From Pseudomonadota bacterium (GTDB taxonomy: Bacteria; Pseudomonadota; Gammaproteobacteria; Steroidobacterales; Steroidobacteraceae): 64,000 nucleotides of DNA. The notes beneath the pieces are model-generated. The model made no database searches and was not told the origin of the DNA. It was given only the letters and a program-made list of their open reading frames with translations. Positions 7,025 to 15,452 of this stretch are shown here, in pieces. Every line of letters starts with the position of its first letter. The stretch's first letter is position 1. The stretch spans positions 124,001-188,000 of the forward strand of contig JAFEDT010000008.1 in NCBI GenBank assembly GCA_018241445.1, in the 5' to 3' direction. Made by a program: the position numbers and the translations under genes.

Positions 7025-9220
7025 TCAAAACAGCTCCTGCGGATCCACGTCCAGCGACCACCGCACCGCCCGCGCGCTCTTCAACGCCTCCACCTGCGGC
7101 AACCATTCCGTCAGGAAGGCCTGCAGGCGCGTGCGATCCGGGCTCTCGATCAGCAACTGCGCGTGATGGCGGCCGGCGCGGCGCGCCATCGCGGCGGGCA
7201 CCGGTCCCAGCAGGCGTACGTCGGCGGCCTCGCCGGCGAGCGCACGCGCCTCACGCAGGAACAGGAGCGCCGCCTGCGGCGTGCGCGCCGAGTCGCGCAG
7301 TGCCGCCAGGCGCGAGAACGGCGGCCAGTGCGCCTGGGCGCGCTCCTCCAGTGCCACCTGCGCAAAGCCGTCGTAACCTTCGGCCAGCAACTGTCGCAGC
7401 AGCGGATGATCCGGGAACTCCGTCTGGATCAACACCTCCCCCGGCCGGCTGCCGCGGCCGGCGCGGCCGGCGACCTGCACGATGGTCTGGGCCAGTCGCT
7501 CGGAGGCACGGAAGTCGCTGCTGAACAGCCCCTGGTCGGCGTTCAGCACCACGACCAGCGTGACATTGGGAAAGTCATGGCCCTTGGTCACCATCTGCGT
7601 ACCGACCAGGATGCGTGCTTCGCCCCCGGCGACGCGCCGCATGATTTCCTCCATGTCGTCGCGACGGCGCACGACGTCGCGGTCCAGGCGCGCGATCGGC
7701 GCCTGCGGGAACAGTTCCTGCAGCGTCTGCTCGATGCGCTCGGTGCCGGCGCCCACCGGCCGCACCGGGTAGCCGCACTGCGGGCAGGCGGCGGGCAGTG
7801 GTGAATCCGCGCCGCAGTGATGACAGCGCAGCCGCTGGTGTGCCAGGTGCACCGTCATGCGCGCGTCGCACTCGCGGCACGGGGCGATCCAGCCGCAGGC
7901 GGTGCACAACAGCGTTGGCGCGTAGCCGCGGCGGTTCAGGTACACCAGCACCTGGTCGCCGGCCGCCAGGTGCTTACTAATCGCGAGCACCGCCGGTGTG
8001 GAAATGCCGGTGCGCACCGCGTGGCTGCGCAGGTCGATGAGTTTCAGTTGCGGCGGCGTGGCCGCGCCCGCCCGCTCGGTCAGGCGCAGGTGTGTGTAGC
8101 GGGCGGTGCCGGCGTTGTGCAGCGTCTCCAGCGATGGGGTCGCTGAACCCAACACCACCGGCACCCCGGCGTGGTGTGCCCGCAGTACCGCCAGGTCACG
8201 CGCCGAGTAGTGCCAGCCGCCCTCGTGCTGCTTGAAGGAGGCGTCGTGCTCCTCGTCCACAACAATGAGTCCCAGGTCCGGCACCGGCGCGAACACCGCC
8301 GAGCGGGTGCCGAGTACGATCGCGGCCGTACCCTGCCACGCGGCCCGCCAGGCCTGCAGACGCTCCGCATCCGTGAGACCGGAGTGCAGCACCGCCGGCG
8401 GCACTCCCAGGCGCGCATGGAACCGCTGCACCAGCTGCGGCGTGAGCCCGATCTCCGGCACCAGCACCAGTGCGCGCCTGCCGGCGCGCAGCACTCGTTC
8501 GATGACGTGCAGGTATACCTCGGTCTTGCCGCTGCCGGTAATGCCCTGCAGGACGAAGGCGTCGTAGCGCCCCAACGATGCTGAAATCCGCTCGACCGCG
8601 TCGGCCTGGCCCGCCAGCAGCTGTGGCGCGGGATCGTTCGGTGCGGCGGACACAGCGACGGCTTCCGCCACGTCGAGTTCCCGCTGTTCGACCCAGCCGC
8701 GCGCCCGCAGAGCCCTGGCCGCGGTGCGCCATTCCCCGTCCCGGTCCAGGACCTCCGCCGGGCATGGCCCCAGCTGCGCAATGCGCGCCAGCAGCGCCTG
8801 CTGCCGGGGTGCGCGGCGCGGCTCCCCCACCGCGGCTGCCTCCCGACCTTCAGCCGTGGCCTGCCAGCTTTCGCTGCGCCGCGCGGCGGCGGCCCCCAGT
8901 CGCAGGGCCCTGGGAAGCGCCGCCATCGCGACCTCCCCTATGGGGTGCTGGTAGTACTGCGACGCCCAGGCCAGCAGCTCCACCACATCGGGACTGAGTA
9001 CCGGGCGGGGATCCAGGATCTCCAGGATGGGCTTCAGGCGCTCGGCGGGAACCGCGGACTCCTCCGCCGTGCCCAGAACGATCCCCACCAGGGTGCGTCG
9101 GCCGAAAGGCACGCGCACCCGCGCGCCGACCTGCGGTGCGGCACCCCCGGCCACGGGGGTGGTGTAGTCGAACAGCCGCCGCAACGGGGTATCCAGGGCG
9201 ACGCGAAACAGCGGGGACAT
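7025..9220 (-). CDS. priA: Primosomal replication restart helicase PriA
   Basis: A 731-residue PriA, close to the 732 of E. coli. The N-terminal 3'-DNA-binding domain ('FRVALDTPLRRLFDY') is followed by a DEAH-type helicase with Walker A 'GITGSGKT' and 'VDEEHD'. The zinc-binding cysteine cluster follows ('CTACGWIAPCRECD', 'CHHCG', 'CPQCG'), then the C-terminal helicase domain with 'GTQMVTKGHDFPNV'. PriA reloads the replisome at stalled forks. ATG at 9220 begins the conserved sequence; the in-frame GTG at 9241 would add 7 residues. The gene is transcribed divergently from the ECF sigma operon. Confidence 0.97.
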   Translation of the reverse strand: MSPLFRVALDTPLRRLFDYTTPVAGGAAPQVGARVRVPFGRRTLVGIVLGTAEESAVPAERLKPILEILDPRPVLSPDVVELLAWASQYYQHPIGEVAMAALPRALRLGAAAARRSESWQATAEGREAAAVGEPRRAPRQQALLARIAQLGPCPAEVLDRDGEWRTAARALRARGWVEQRELDVAEAVAVSAAPNDPAPQLLAGQADAVERISASLGRYDAFVLQGITGSGKTEVYLHVIERVLRAGRRALVLVPEIGLTPQLVQRFHARLGVPPAVLHSGLTDAERLQAWRAAWQGTAAIVLGTRSAVFAPVPDLGLIVVDEEHDASFKQHEGGWHYSARDLAVLRAHHAGVPVVLGSATPSLETLHNAGTARYTHLRLTERAGAATPPQLKLIDLRSHAVRTGISTPAVLAISKHLAAGDQVLVYLNRRGYAPTLLCTACGWIAPCRECDARMTVHLAHQRLRCHHCGADSPLPAACPQCGYPVRPVGAGTERIEQTLQELFPQAPIARLDRDVVRRRDDMEEIMRRVAGGEARILVGTQMVTKGHDFPNVTLVVVLNADQGLFSSDFRASERLAQTIVQVAGRAGRGSRPGEVLIQTEFPDHPLLRQLLAEGYDGFAQVALEERAQAHWPPFSRLAALRDSARTPQAALLFLREARALAGEAADVRLLGPVPAAMARRAGRHHAQLLIESPDRTRLQAFLTEWLPQVEALKSARAVRWSLDVDPQELF

Positions 9221-9301
9221 TGGGCCTTTGGTCAAATCCACCGGGGAAAGGGGCGAAACCGACCCGTCAACCGCTCCCCGCGCGGGCGCGTTATACAGGC
9301 C

Positions 9302-9931
9302 ATGTCCGAGTTTGCTACGCTCGCGTCGCCTTATAGCATGCCTGCCGCACTACACGGCGACGTGGACCTGACAGACTCTCCCGACCGGACGCGCACGCGC
9401 GCGCTGGACCAGTTCCTGGCCAGCGTGGAGCTCAAGGCGTTCCGCATCGCGCAGGCAGGACTGCGCGACGAAGACGACGCCCTGGACGCGGTCCAGGACG
9501 CGATGCTGCAGCTCGCCCGTGCCTACGGGAAGCGGCCGGCGGCGGAATGGAAGCCGCTGTTCTATCGCATCCTGGAGAACCGCATCCGCGACATGCAGCG
9601 GCGCCGCACCGTGCGGGGCCGCATCATGTCCTGGCTGCCACGGCGCGTTGGCGACGACGGGGAGGAAGAACCGGATCCCATCGCCCAGGCGGTCAGTCCC
9701 GACGTGCAGCCGCCACAGCGCCTGGAGCTGGACCAGGCCATGGCGGCCCTGGAACAGGCGCTGCAACGGCTGCCGCCGCGCCAGCGCCAGGCCTTCCTGC
9801 TGCGCACTCTGGAGGGCCTGGATGTGGCGCAGACCGCCCGGGCGATGGGCTGCTCGGAGGGCAGCGTGAAGACACATTATTTCCGCGCAGTGCAGGCCCT
9901 GCGCACCCAGCTTGGGGAGCTGTACGTATGA
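9302..9931 (+). CDS. ECF-type RNA polymerase sigma factor
   Basis: About 209 residues with sigma region 2 ('AVQDAMLQLARAYGKRPAAE', 'YRILENRIRDMQRRR') and region 4 ('LEQALQRLPPRQRQAFLLRT', then 'SEGSVKTHYFRAVQAL'). It directs RNA polymerase to an alternative set of promoters. A TATACA element at 9292-9297 would put the transcript start almost on ATG 9302, so the in-frame ATG at 9338 (197 residues) is a real alternative. It leads a four-gene operon with 1- to 4-base overlaps. The next gene, a small membrane protein, occupies the place where anti-sigma factors usually sit. Confidence 0.92.
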   Translation: MSEFATLASPYSMPAALHGDVDLTDSPDRTRTRALDQFLASVELKAFRIAQAGLRDEDDALDAVQDAMLQLARAYGKRPAAEWKPLFYRILENRIRDMQRRRTVRGRIMSWLPRRVGDDGEEEPDPIAQAVSPDVQPPQRLELDQAMAALEQALQRLPPRQRQAFLLRTLEGLDVAQTARAMGCSEGSVKTHYFRAVQALRTQLGELYV

Positions 9932-10332
9932 ACGTGATGGACGAGACAGCAAGCGATTTCGAGCGCCGCGCGCAGCGGGTGCTCGAGGCCAGCCTGACGC
10001 GCATCGACGGTCGCACGCGCTCGCGTCTCAACCGCGCGCGCCAGGCCGCCCTGGAGCAGGCAACCAGCTCAGGCGGAGCGCTCCGCTGGCGGATGGGCTT
10101 CATGCCGGCGGCGGGCGCCGTCGCGGTGACATTGCTGATGGCGGTGGTGCTATGGCACCGTGTGCTCCCGGCCGCGGGCCCGGGAACCGCCGGGCAGCGC
10201 CCGGCCGTGGAGGACATGGCATTGCTGGCAGACGGTGAAGCCCTCGACCTGATAGAGGGTGGGGACGGGGACGGCTTGTTCTATGAGTGGGCGGCCGGCC
10301 AGACCGACGCCAATGCCGCGGGCCAGGGATAA
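9928..10332 (+). CDS. DUF3619-like single-pass membrane protein, possible anti-sigma factor
   Basis: A 134-residue protein whose ATG overlaps the sigma factor stop (ATGA). Residues about 8-45 are charged and helical ('FERRAQRVLEASLTRIDGRT', then 'RARQAALEQA'), matching the DUF3619 pattern. One transmembrane helix follows at about 53-72 ('AAGAVAVTLLMAVVLW'), then an acidic periplasmic segment ('EGGDGDGLFYEW'). The topology and position suggest membrane sequestration of the sigma factor, but no zinc anti-sigma motif (HxxxCxxC) is present. Anti-sigma function is therefore inference from context. Confidence 0.75.
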   Translation: MNVMDETASDFERRAQRVLEASLTRIDGRTRSRLNRARQAALEQATSSGGALRWRMGFMPAAGAVAVTLLMAVVLWHRVLPAAGPGTAGQRPAVEDMALLADGEALDLIEGGDGDGLFYEWAAGQTDANAAGQG

Positions 10333-10619
10333 TGCCTCGCCTTGCGGGCGTGATAGCTGCGGCGGTGATGGCACTGCCGGGCATCGCCGTGACGCAGAGC
10401 CCACCGGCGCGCGCACCCGTGCAGCCGGATGCCGGCTTCCTGGAGTTCCTGGGCAGCGTCGATGGCCTGTCGGAACTCAGCCCGGATTACCTGTCGCAGG
10501 GACGGACCCCTGCGGCGCATCAACCCGACCCTGGCAACCAGACCCCTGCGGCGCCCCCTGCTTCGGCCCCGGCTCCGAGCACGCCGTCATCGCCGCCACT
10601 GGCGCAGGCAAAATCATGA
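10332..10619 (+). CDS. Small secreted proline/alanine-rich protein
   Basis: A 95-residue protein starting at ATG 10332, which shares one base with the previous stop (TAATG). It has a signal peptide ('RLAGVIAAAVMALPGIAVTQ'), a short conserved-looking stretch 'FLEFLGSVDGLSEL', and a Pro/Ala-rich low-complexity tail. Its own stop overlaps the start of the DUF3106 gene by four bases. I do not recognise a family; the periplasmic location and operon position suggest a partner of the DUF3106 protein or of the sigma system. Confidence 0.7.
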   Translation: MPRLAGVIAAAVMALPGIAVTQSPPARAPVQPDAGFLEFLGSVDGLSELSPDYLSQGRTPAAHQPDPGNQTPAAPPASAPAPSTPSSPPLAQAKS

Positions 10620-11197
10620 TCCAGCGCAATCGTGATCTGCGGGGCAAAGCGGCGCGATCGCGGCGAATCCGGCCCCTGCTGCTGGCCGCATGGCTTGCCG
10701 TCGGCACCCCGGTCCTGGCGCAGCAGTCCGCCGAACCCGCCGCCCAGGCGCCGGCGGCGCCGATCACCTGGTCGAGCCTGGCCCCCGAACAGCAGCGGCT
10801 GCTGTCCGGCTTCAACGGCGAATGGAAAAACCTGCCGCCGGCCCGCCAGCAGGCGCTTGCCCAGGGCAGCCAGCGCTGGCTGTCGATGTCCGACGCCCAG
10901 CGCCAGCAGGCGAGCGAGCGTTTCTCGCGCTGGCGGGCGCTGCCCCCGGAGGAGCGCGCGGTGCTGCGCAATCGCTGGCAGAATTTTCAGTCGCTGACAC
11001 CGGCGCAGCAGGCCGCGATGCGCCAGAATTTCCACCGTTTCCAGCAGCTGCCGCCGCAGCGGCGCCAGTACCTGCGCGAGCAGTGGCGCAATGCCAGCCC
11101 CGGCGAACGCCGGCAGATGATCGAGCAGGCGCGCGCGCAGCGGCAGCGCGAATTCGGGCGGCCGCTGCCACACCCCCCGCCGCGCCCGCACCGCTGA
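10616..11197 (+). CDS. DUF3106 periplasmic protein
   Basis: A 193-residue exported protein. After a basic N-terminus and hydrophobic signal ('RPLLLAAWLAVGTPVLAQ') it carries repeated short motifs of the type L-x-P-x-x-R/Q-x-x-L-x-x-x-x-x-x-W, for example 'LAPEQQRLLSGFNGEWKNLP', 'LPPEERAVLRNRWQNFQSL' and 'LPPQRRQYLREQWRN', typical of DUF3106. The C-terminus is Arg/Pro-rich. These repeats resemble CpxP/Spy-like helical hairpins, so a periplasmic sensing or chaperone role fits, but that is inference. It is the last gene of the sigma operon. Confidence 0.85.
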   Translation: MIQRNRDLRGKAARSRRIRPLLLAAWLAVGTPVLAQQSAEPAAQAPAAPITWSSLAPEQQRLLSGFNGEWKNLPPARQQALAQGSQRWLSMSDAQRQQASERFSRWRALPPEERAVLRNRWQNFQSLTPAQQAAMRQNFHRFQQLPPQRRQYLREQWRNASPGERRQMIEQARAQRQREFGRPLPHPPPRPHR

Positions 11198-11282
11198 ACT
11201 CACCGGCCCCCTGGGGGGGGGTTGCACGGCGGGGCTGCGCAGCCGCGGTGGCCCCGCGACCCCCGGCGCCCGCGGGAACGGA

Positions 11283-11291
11283 TGGTAAACT
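11283..11291 (+). promoter_or_regulatory. Extended -10 promoter upstream of argS
   Basis: TGGTAAACT at 11283-11291 matches an extended -10 (TGn plus TAAACT). A transcript starting near 11298 would place the TTG at 11321 at a normal distance. This argues against the ATG at 11282, which lies inside this element. Confidence 0.5.
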
Positions 11292-11320
11292 CGCGCGCCA
11301 TTCGTTTGCGGATTCCGGCC

Positions 11321-13078
11321 TTGAAACAGGAACTCGAGCAGCTGCTGCTGGCCGCCGTCGGCCGGCTCGTGGGTGAGACTTTGCCGCAGATGCCGCCGGC
11401 CGGCACGGTGGTGATCGAACGCGCCCGCGACACGCGCCACGGCGACTTCGCCAGCAACGTCGCACTGCGCCTGGCGAAAGGCGCGCGCCGCAATCCGCGC
11501 GAGCTGGCGGCCGCGATAGTCGCCGCCCTGCCCCCCCAGGACTGGGTGGCCCGGGCCGAGGTGGCCGGCGCGGGCTTCATCAATTTCCACCTGGCCCCGG
11601 GGGCCTGGGGCCGCGAGCTGGCGCAGGTCCTCACACTGGGCAAGACCTACGGCACCAGCCGCCTGGGCGGCGGCGAGCGTGTGCTGGTGGAATTCGTTTC
11701 GGCCAACCCGACCGGCCCGCTGCACGTCGGTCATGGACGCCAGGCCGCCTACGGCGCCACCCTGGCCAACCTGCTGGCGGCGGCCGGCTACGCGGTGGAG
11801 CGCGAGTACTACGTCAACGACGCGGGCCGCCAGATGGACATCCTGGCCGTCAGCACCTGGGTGCGCTACCTGCAGGCGGCCGGAGAGTCCGTGCCCTTCC
11901 CCGAGAACGGCTACCGGGGCGACTACGTGCTGCCACTGGCGCAGGCGCTGCGGGACGAGGCCGGCTCCACCCTGCGCCATCCGGCCGCGGCGGTGCTCGC
12001 CGGCTTGCCGGCGGATGCGCCGGCCGGCGACAAGGAAGCCTACATCGATGGGCTGATCGCGCGGGCGCGGGGGCTGATCGGCGCCGAGGGTTTTCGCCGC
12101 GTGCTCGACCTGTCGCTCGCGCGGATGCTGCACGACATCCGCGACGACCTCGCCGGCTTCGGCGTGCGTTTCGATCACTGGGTGTCGGAGCGGACGCTGG
12201 CCGAGGAAGGTGCGATCGATCACGCGTTGCAGGTACTGGAGAGCCAGGGCCGGCTGCGCCGCCAGGACGGCGCACTGTGGTTCGCCGCCACGGAATTCGG
12301 CGACGAGAAGGACCGCGTCGTGGTGCGCGAGAACGGCCAGAAGACCTACTTCGCCTCCGACATCGCCTATCACCTGAGCAAGCGCGAGCGCGGATTCAGC
12401 CGCCTGATCGACGTGCTCGGCGCCGACCACCACGGTTATGTGGCGCGGGTGCGCGCGGGGCTGATGGCCATGGGACAGCCCGGGGATTGCCTGGAGGCGC
12501 CGCTGATCCAGTTCGTCAGCCTGTTCCGCGGCGCCGAGAAAATCCCCATGGGCAAGCGCGAGGCGCAGTTCGTGACCCTGCGCCAGTTGCGCGAGGAAGT
12601 CGGCAACGACGCCTGCCGTTTCTTCTACCTGATGCGCAGCCACGACCAGCCGCTGGACTTCGACCTGGAGCTGGCCAAGTCGCGCAGCAACGAGAATCCG
12701 GTCTATTACATCCAGTATGCCCACGCGCGCGTTGCCAGCGTGATGAAACAGCTCGGCGCGCGCGGGCTTGCCTTCGACCGCGCCGCGGGGCTGGGCAACA
12801 CGGCGCTGCTGACCAGCGAGCACGAGCAGGCGGTGCTCGCCAGCCTGACTCGCTACCCGGAAATCCTGGAGCAGGCCGCCGTCGCCCGTGCCCCGCATGC
12901 GCTGGTGCACTACCTGCGCGAGCTGGCGAACGCCTTCCACACTTATTACAACGCCGCGCAGTTCCTGGTGGAGGACGCGCCGCTGCGCAATGCGCGCCTG
13001 GCACTGGTGCTCGCCGTGCAGCAGGTGCTGCGCAACGGCCTGACGTTGCTGGGCGTGTCGGCCCCCGAGAGCATGTAG
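11321..13078 (+). CDS. argS: Arginyl-tRNA synthetase
   Basis: This class I aminoacyl-tRNA synthetase charges tRNA-Arg. It has the Add-1 N-terminal domain, the HIGH-type signature 'PTGPLHVGHGRQ', 'KTYFASDIAYHL', and a KMSKS-equivalent region 'EKIPMGKREAQFVTL' as in the ArgS subtype lacking the canonical lysine motif. It also has the 'SRSNENPVYYIQYAHAR' segment and the C-terminal anticodon-binding domain. TTG at 11321 gives 585 residues (E. coli 577) and begins with the usual 'KQELEQLL'; ATG at 11282 would add 13 residues that overlap the promoter-like element. Confidence 0.95.
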   Translation: MKQELEQLLLAAVGRLVGETLPQMPPAGTVVIERARDTRHGDFASNVALRLAKGARRNPRELAAAIVAALPPQDWVARAEVAGAGFINFHLAPGAWGRELAQVLTLGKTYGTSRLGGGERVLVEFVSANPTGPLHVGHGRQAAYGATLANLLAAAGYAVEREYYVNDAGRQMDILAVSTWVRYLQAAGESVPFPENGYRGDYVLPLAQALRDEAGSTLRHPAAAVLAGLPADAPAGDKEAYIDGLIARARGLIGAEGFRRVLDLSLARMLHDIRDDLAGFGVRFDHWVSERTLAEEGAIDHALQVLESQGRLRRQDGALWFAATEFGDEKDRVVVRENGQKTYFASDIAYHLSKRERGFSRLIDVLGADHHGYVARVRAGLMAMGQPGDCLEAPLIQFVSLFRGAEKIPMGKREAQFVTLRQLREEVGNDACRFFYLMRSHDQPLDFDLELAKSRSNENPVYYIQYAHARVASVMKQLGARGLAFDRAAGLGNTALLTSEHEQAVLASLTRYPEILEQAAVARAPHALVHYLRELANAFHTYYNAAQFLVEDAPLRNARLALVLAVQQVLRNGLTLLGVSAPESM

Positions 13079-13085
13079 CACGGAG

Positions 13086-13673
13086 ATGGCAAAGCTAACC
13101 GCCCGCGACTACAAGTCACCGCAGCACCGCCCCCTGGATGCGGGTCGGCTGCGCGAGTTTGCCTGGGGCGCGCTCGCCGGTGTCATCGTCAGCGGTGTCG
13201 CCTTCGCCTGGTACAACAATCACGCCCGCCCCGCGCACGACATCGCCGAGACGCCGCGACCCGATCCGCGGCGCGTCGCCGCGGTGGCCCGCGACGGCGA
13301 GTCTGCCGATGCCGACGGCAGCGGCAAGCCGCAGAAATACGACTTCTACGAGATGCTGCCCAACTTCGAAGTGGTGGTGCCGGAGAAGGACAAGGACGTC
13401 AAGCGCGATTTGCCCGCCGCCGCCCGCATCGATCGTCCCGGCGTTTACGTGCTGCAGGCGGGCTCCTACCGCAACGCCGCCGATGCGGAACGGGTGCGCG
13501 CGCAGCTCAAACTGCAGGGCGTGGACGCAAAGGTGCAACGGGTTGCCGTCGATAATGACGTGTGGCACAGGGTGCGCATCGGGCCGATCGGCAACCTCGC
13601 CGAACTCAACAAGGTGCGCCGTCAGCTGCAGGCGGCGGAAGTGGACGCGCTGGTGATCCGGGTTGGAGACTGA
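13086..13673 (+). CDS. SPOR-domain membrane protein (FtsN-like)
   Basis: A 195-residue protein with a short cytoplasmic N-terminus, one membrane helix at about 25-43 ('FAWGALAGVIVSGVAFAWY'), a linker, and a C-terminal SPOR domain ('GVYVLQAGSYRNAADAERVR' to 'RVRIGPIGNLAELNKVRRQL'). SPOR domains bind denuded septal peptidoglycan, so a cell-division role is likely. The position directly after argS (7 bp) is the classic argS-ftsN-like arrangement of proteobacteria. Confidence 0.9.
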   Translation: MAKLTARDYKSPQHRPLDAGRLREFAWGALAGVIVSGVAFAWYNNHARPAHDIAETPRPDPRRVAAVARDGESADADGSGKPQKYDFYEMLPNFEVVVPEKDKDVKRDLPAAARIDRPGVYVLQAGSYRNAADAERVRAQLKLQGVDAKVQRVAVDNDVWHRVRIGPIGNLAELNKVRRQLQAAEVDALVIRVGD

Positions 13674-13732
13674 GCGGCGGGCTCGAGTCCCGGGTCGGGA
13701 CTGACGCGGCGCACCACAACTAGTCCATAGTA

Positions 13733-13750
13733 GGTAGAATCCTGTCTACC
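13733..13750. promoter_or_regulatory. Palindromic operator candidate upstream of the RND efflux operon
   Basis: GGTAGA (13733-13738) and TCTACC (13745-13750) form a perfect inverted repeat with a 6-base spacer, 110 bp upstream of the first efflux gene. The layout resembles TetR-family operators on efflux promoters. No regulator gene is adjacent. Confidence 0.4.
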
Positions 13751-13860
13751 GTCGGGCGTTTCCCTTCTCAGCGCCCGGCGTTCAGACTCGCGCACTCGGA
13801 TCGGCCGGCCGTGCCCGTGCTGTCGCCGATCCACAACAGACCAGAGGATGCTCGCGCCCC

Positions 13861-15444
13861 GTGTTCAGACCCGTGCCTGCCACAACACGCGCCGCAGGGG
13901 CCCCACCGTATGCCCGGGTGAGGGTCCGCCCGGCGCAGCGACTCGCCGCGACGGCCGTGCTGACCGCGCTGCTGGCCGGCGGCTGTGCCGTCGGGCCGGA
14001 TTTCCATCGGCCCGCCGCGCCGCGGACTGATTCCTACACGGCGGCCGCGTTACCGCAGAACACCGCCGCCAGCGCCGGTCCCGCGGGTGCCCCGCAGGCG
14101 CTGGTGTACGGCGCCGACATCCCGGCGCAGTGGTGGGAGCTGTTTCATTCGCCGAAGCTCAACGCGCTGGTGGAGCAGGCCCTCAAGGCGAATACCGACG
14201 TCGCCGCCGCGCAGGCGGCGTTGCGGCAGGCCCACGAGAACCTGCTGGCGCAGCGCGGCAGCCTGCTGCCCTCGATTGACGGCAGCGCCAGCGCCACCCG
14301 TGAAAAGATCTCGGCCGCCCAGTTCGGGCAACCGGGCGGTGGCTCGTTCATCTACAACCTGTTCAATGCCTCCGCCAGCGTCTCCTACACACTGGACGTG
14401 TGGGGCGGCGTGCGCCGCGGCGTCGAGGCCGCCGGCGCGCAGGCGGACTACCAGAAGTTCCAGCTCGAGGCCACCTACCTCAGCCTGGCCGCCAACGTGG
14501 TGACCACCGCCATCCAGGATGCCTCGCTGCGCGCGCAGATCGAAGCCTCAGAACAGATCATCGACGCCGACCGCAAGCAGCTCCAGACCACGCAGACGCG
14601 GCTCTCCCTGGGCGGCGTGTCGCGCCTGGACGTGCTGACCCAGCAGACACAGCTGGCCAACGAGCTGGTCAGCCTGGAGACGCTGCGCAAGCAGCAGCGG
14701 CAGACCCGCGACCTGCTGGCGTGGCTGTTGGGGCACCTGCCGAGCGAACAGCCGGACGTCGACCTGACCCTCGAGGATCTGACCCTGCCGCCACAGCTGC
14801 CGCTGGGCTTGCCCGCACAGCTGATCGAGCGGCGACCCGACGTGCGCGCCTACGAGGCGCTGCTGCACCAGGCGAGCGCGCAGATCGGGGTAGCCACCGC
14901 CGACATGCTGCCGCAGATCAGCCTGACCGGGCACGTTGGGGGTGTCAGCACGGAACTGTCGGACCTGCTGAAGTCGGGCAGCGGCGTGTGGGGCCTCGGT
15001 GCCGGCATCACCCAGCCGCTGTTCCACGGCGGCGCGCTGCTGCACAAGCGCCGTGCCGCCGTCGCCGCCTATGACCAGGCCGCGGCGAACTACCGCGGCA
15101 CGGTGCTCAACGCCTTCCGCAACGTAGCCGACGCGTTGCACGCCGTCGATTCCGACGCCACGGTGCTGGCGCAACAGGACGTGGCCGCCGCCGCCGCGGC
15201 CGAGACACTGGACGTGGCGCGCAAGCGCTACCAGGCCGGCTCGATCAGTCCGTTCGACCTGCAGAACGTGCAGCGCAGCTACTGGGTGGCGCGCATCGCG
15301 CAACTGCAGGCGCAGGCGGCACGCCATGCCGACAGCGCCGCGCTGCTGCAGGCGCTCGGCGGCGGCTGGTGGCACCGTACGGCGCCGCCGGCGGCGGCCG
15401 CCAACTCTCAACCGCAGGTACGCGCCGCGAGCGCGCAACGCTAA
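13861..15444 (+). CDS. RND efflux outer membrane lipoprotein (NodT/OprM family)
   Basis: The outer membrane channel of a tripartite pump. A lipobox 'LLAGGC' marks the lipidated cysteine, followed by 'AVGPDFHRP', the hallmark opening of NodT-type factors. Two repeated helical domains follow, with 'WWELFHSPKLNALVEQALKA' in the first half and 'LPAQLIERRPDVRAYEALL' in the middle. The GTG at 13861 gives a 41-residue leader; a GTG at 13918 would give a more typical leader of about 22 residues. The adaptor gene follows by 8 bp. Confidence 0.92.
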   Translation: MFRPVPATTRAAGAPPYARVRVRPAQRLAATAVLTALLAGGCAVGPDFHRPAAPRTDSYTAAALPQNTAASAGPAGAPQALVYGADIPAQWWELFHSPKLNALVEQALKANTDVAAAQAALRQAHENLLAQRGSLLPSIDGSASATREKISAAQFGQPGGGSFIYNLFNASASVSYTLDVWGGVRRGVEAAGAQADYQKFQLEATYLSLAANVVTTAIQDASLRAQIEASEQIIDADRKQLQTTQTRLSLGGVSRLDVLTQQTQLANELVSLETLRKQQRQTRDLLAWLLGHLPSEQPDVDLTLEDLTLPPQLPLGLPAQLIERRPDVRAYEALLHQASAQIGVATADMLPQISLTGHVGGVSTELSDLLKSGSGVWGLGAGITQPLFHGGALLHKRRAAVAAYDQAAANYRGTVLNAFRNVADALHAVDSDATVLAQQDVAAAAAAETLDVARKRYQAGSISPFDLQNVQRSYWVARIAQLQAQAARHADSAALLQALGGGWWHRTAPPAAAANSQPQVRAASAQR

Positions 15445-15452
15445 GGGACAAG

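Noticed and set aside
10520..13081. A very long open frame on the strand opposite argS and the DUF3106 gene
   Set aside because: It is antisense to clear, motif-complete genes and has low-complexity His/Gln/Arg-rich translation, as expected from high-GC third-position bias.
13848..14030. Small ORF with a good ribosome binding site in front of the efflux channel gene
   Set aside because: It runs out of frame through the start of the channel gene and has an Arg/Gly-rich translation without features.
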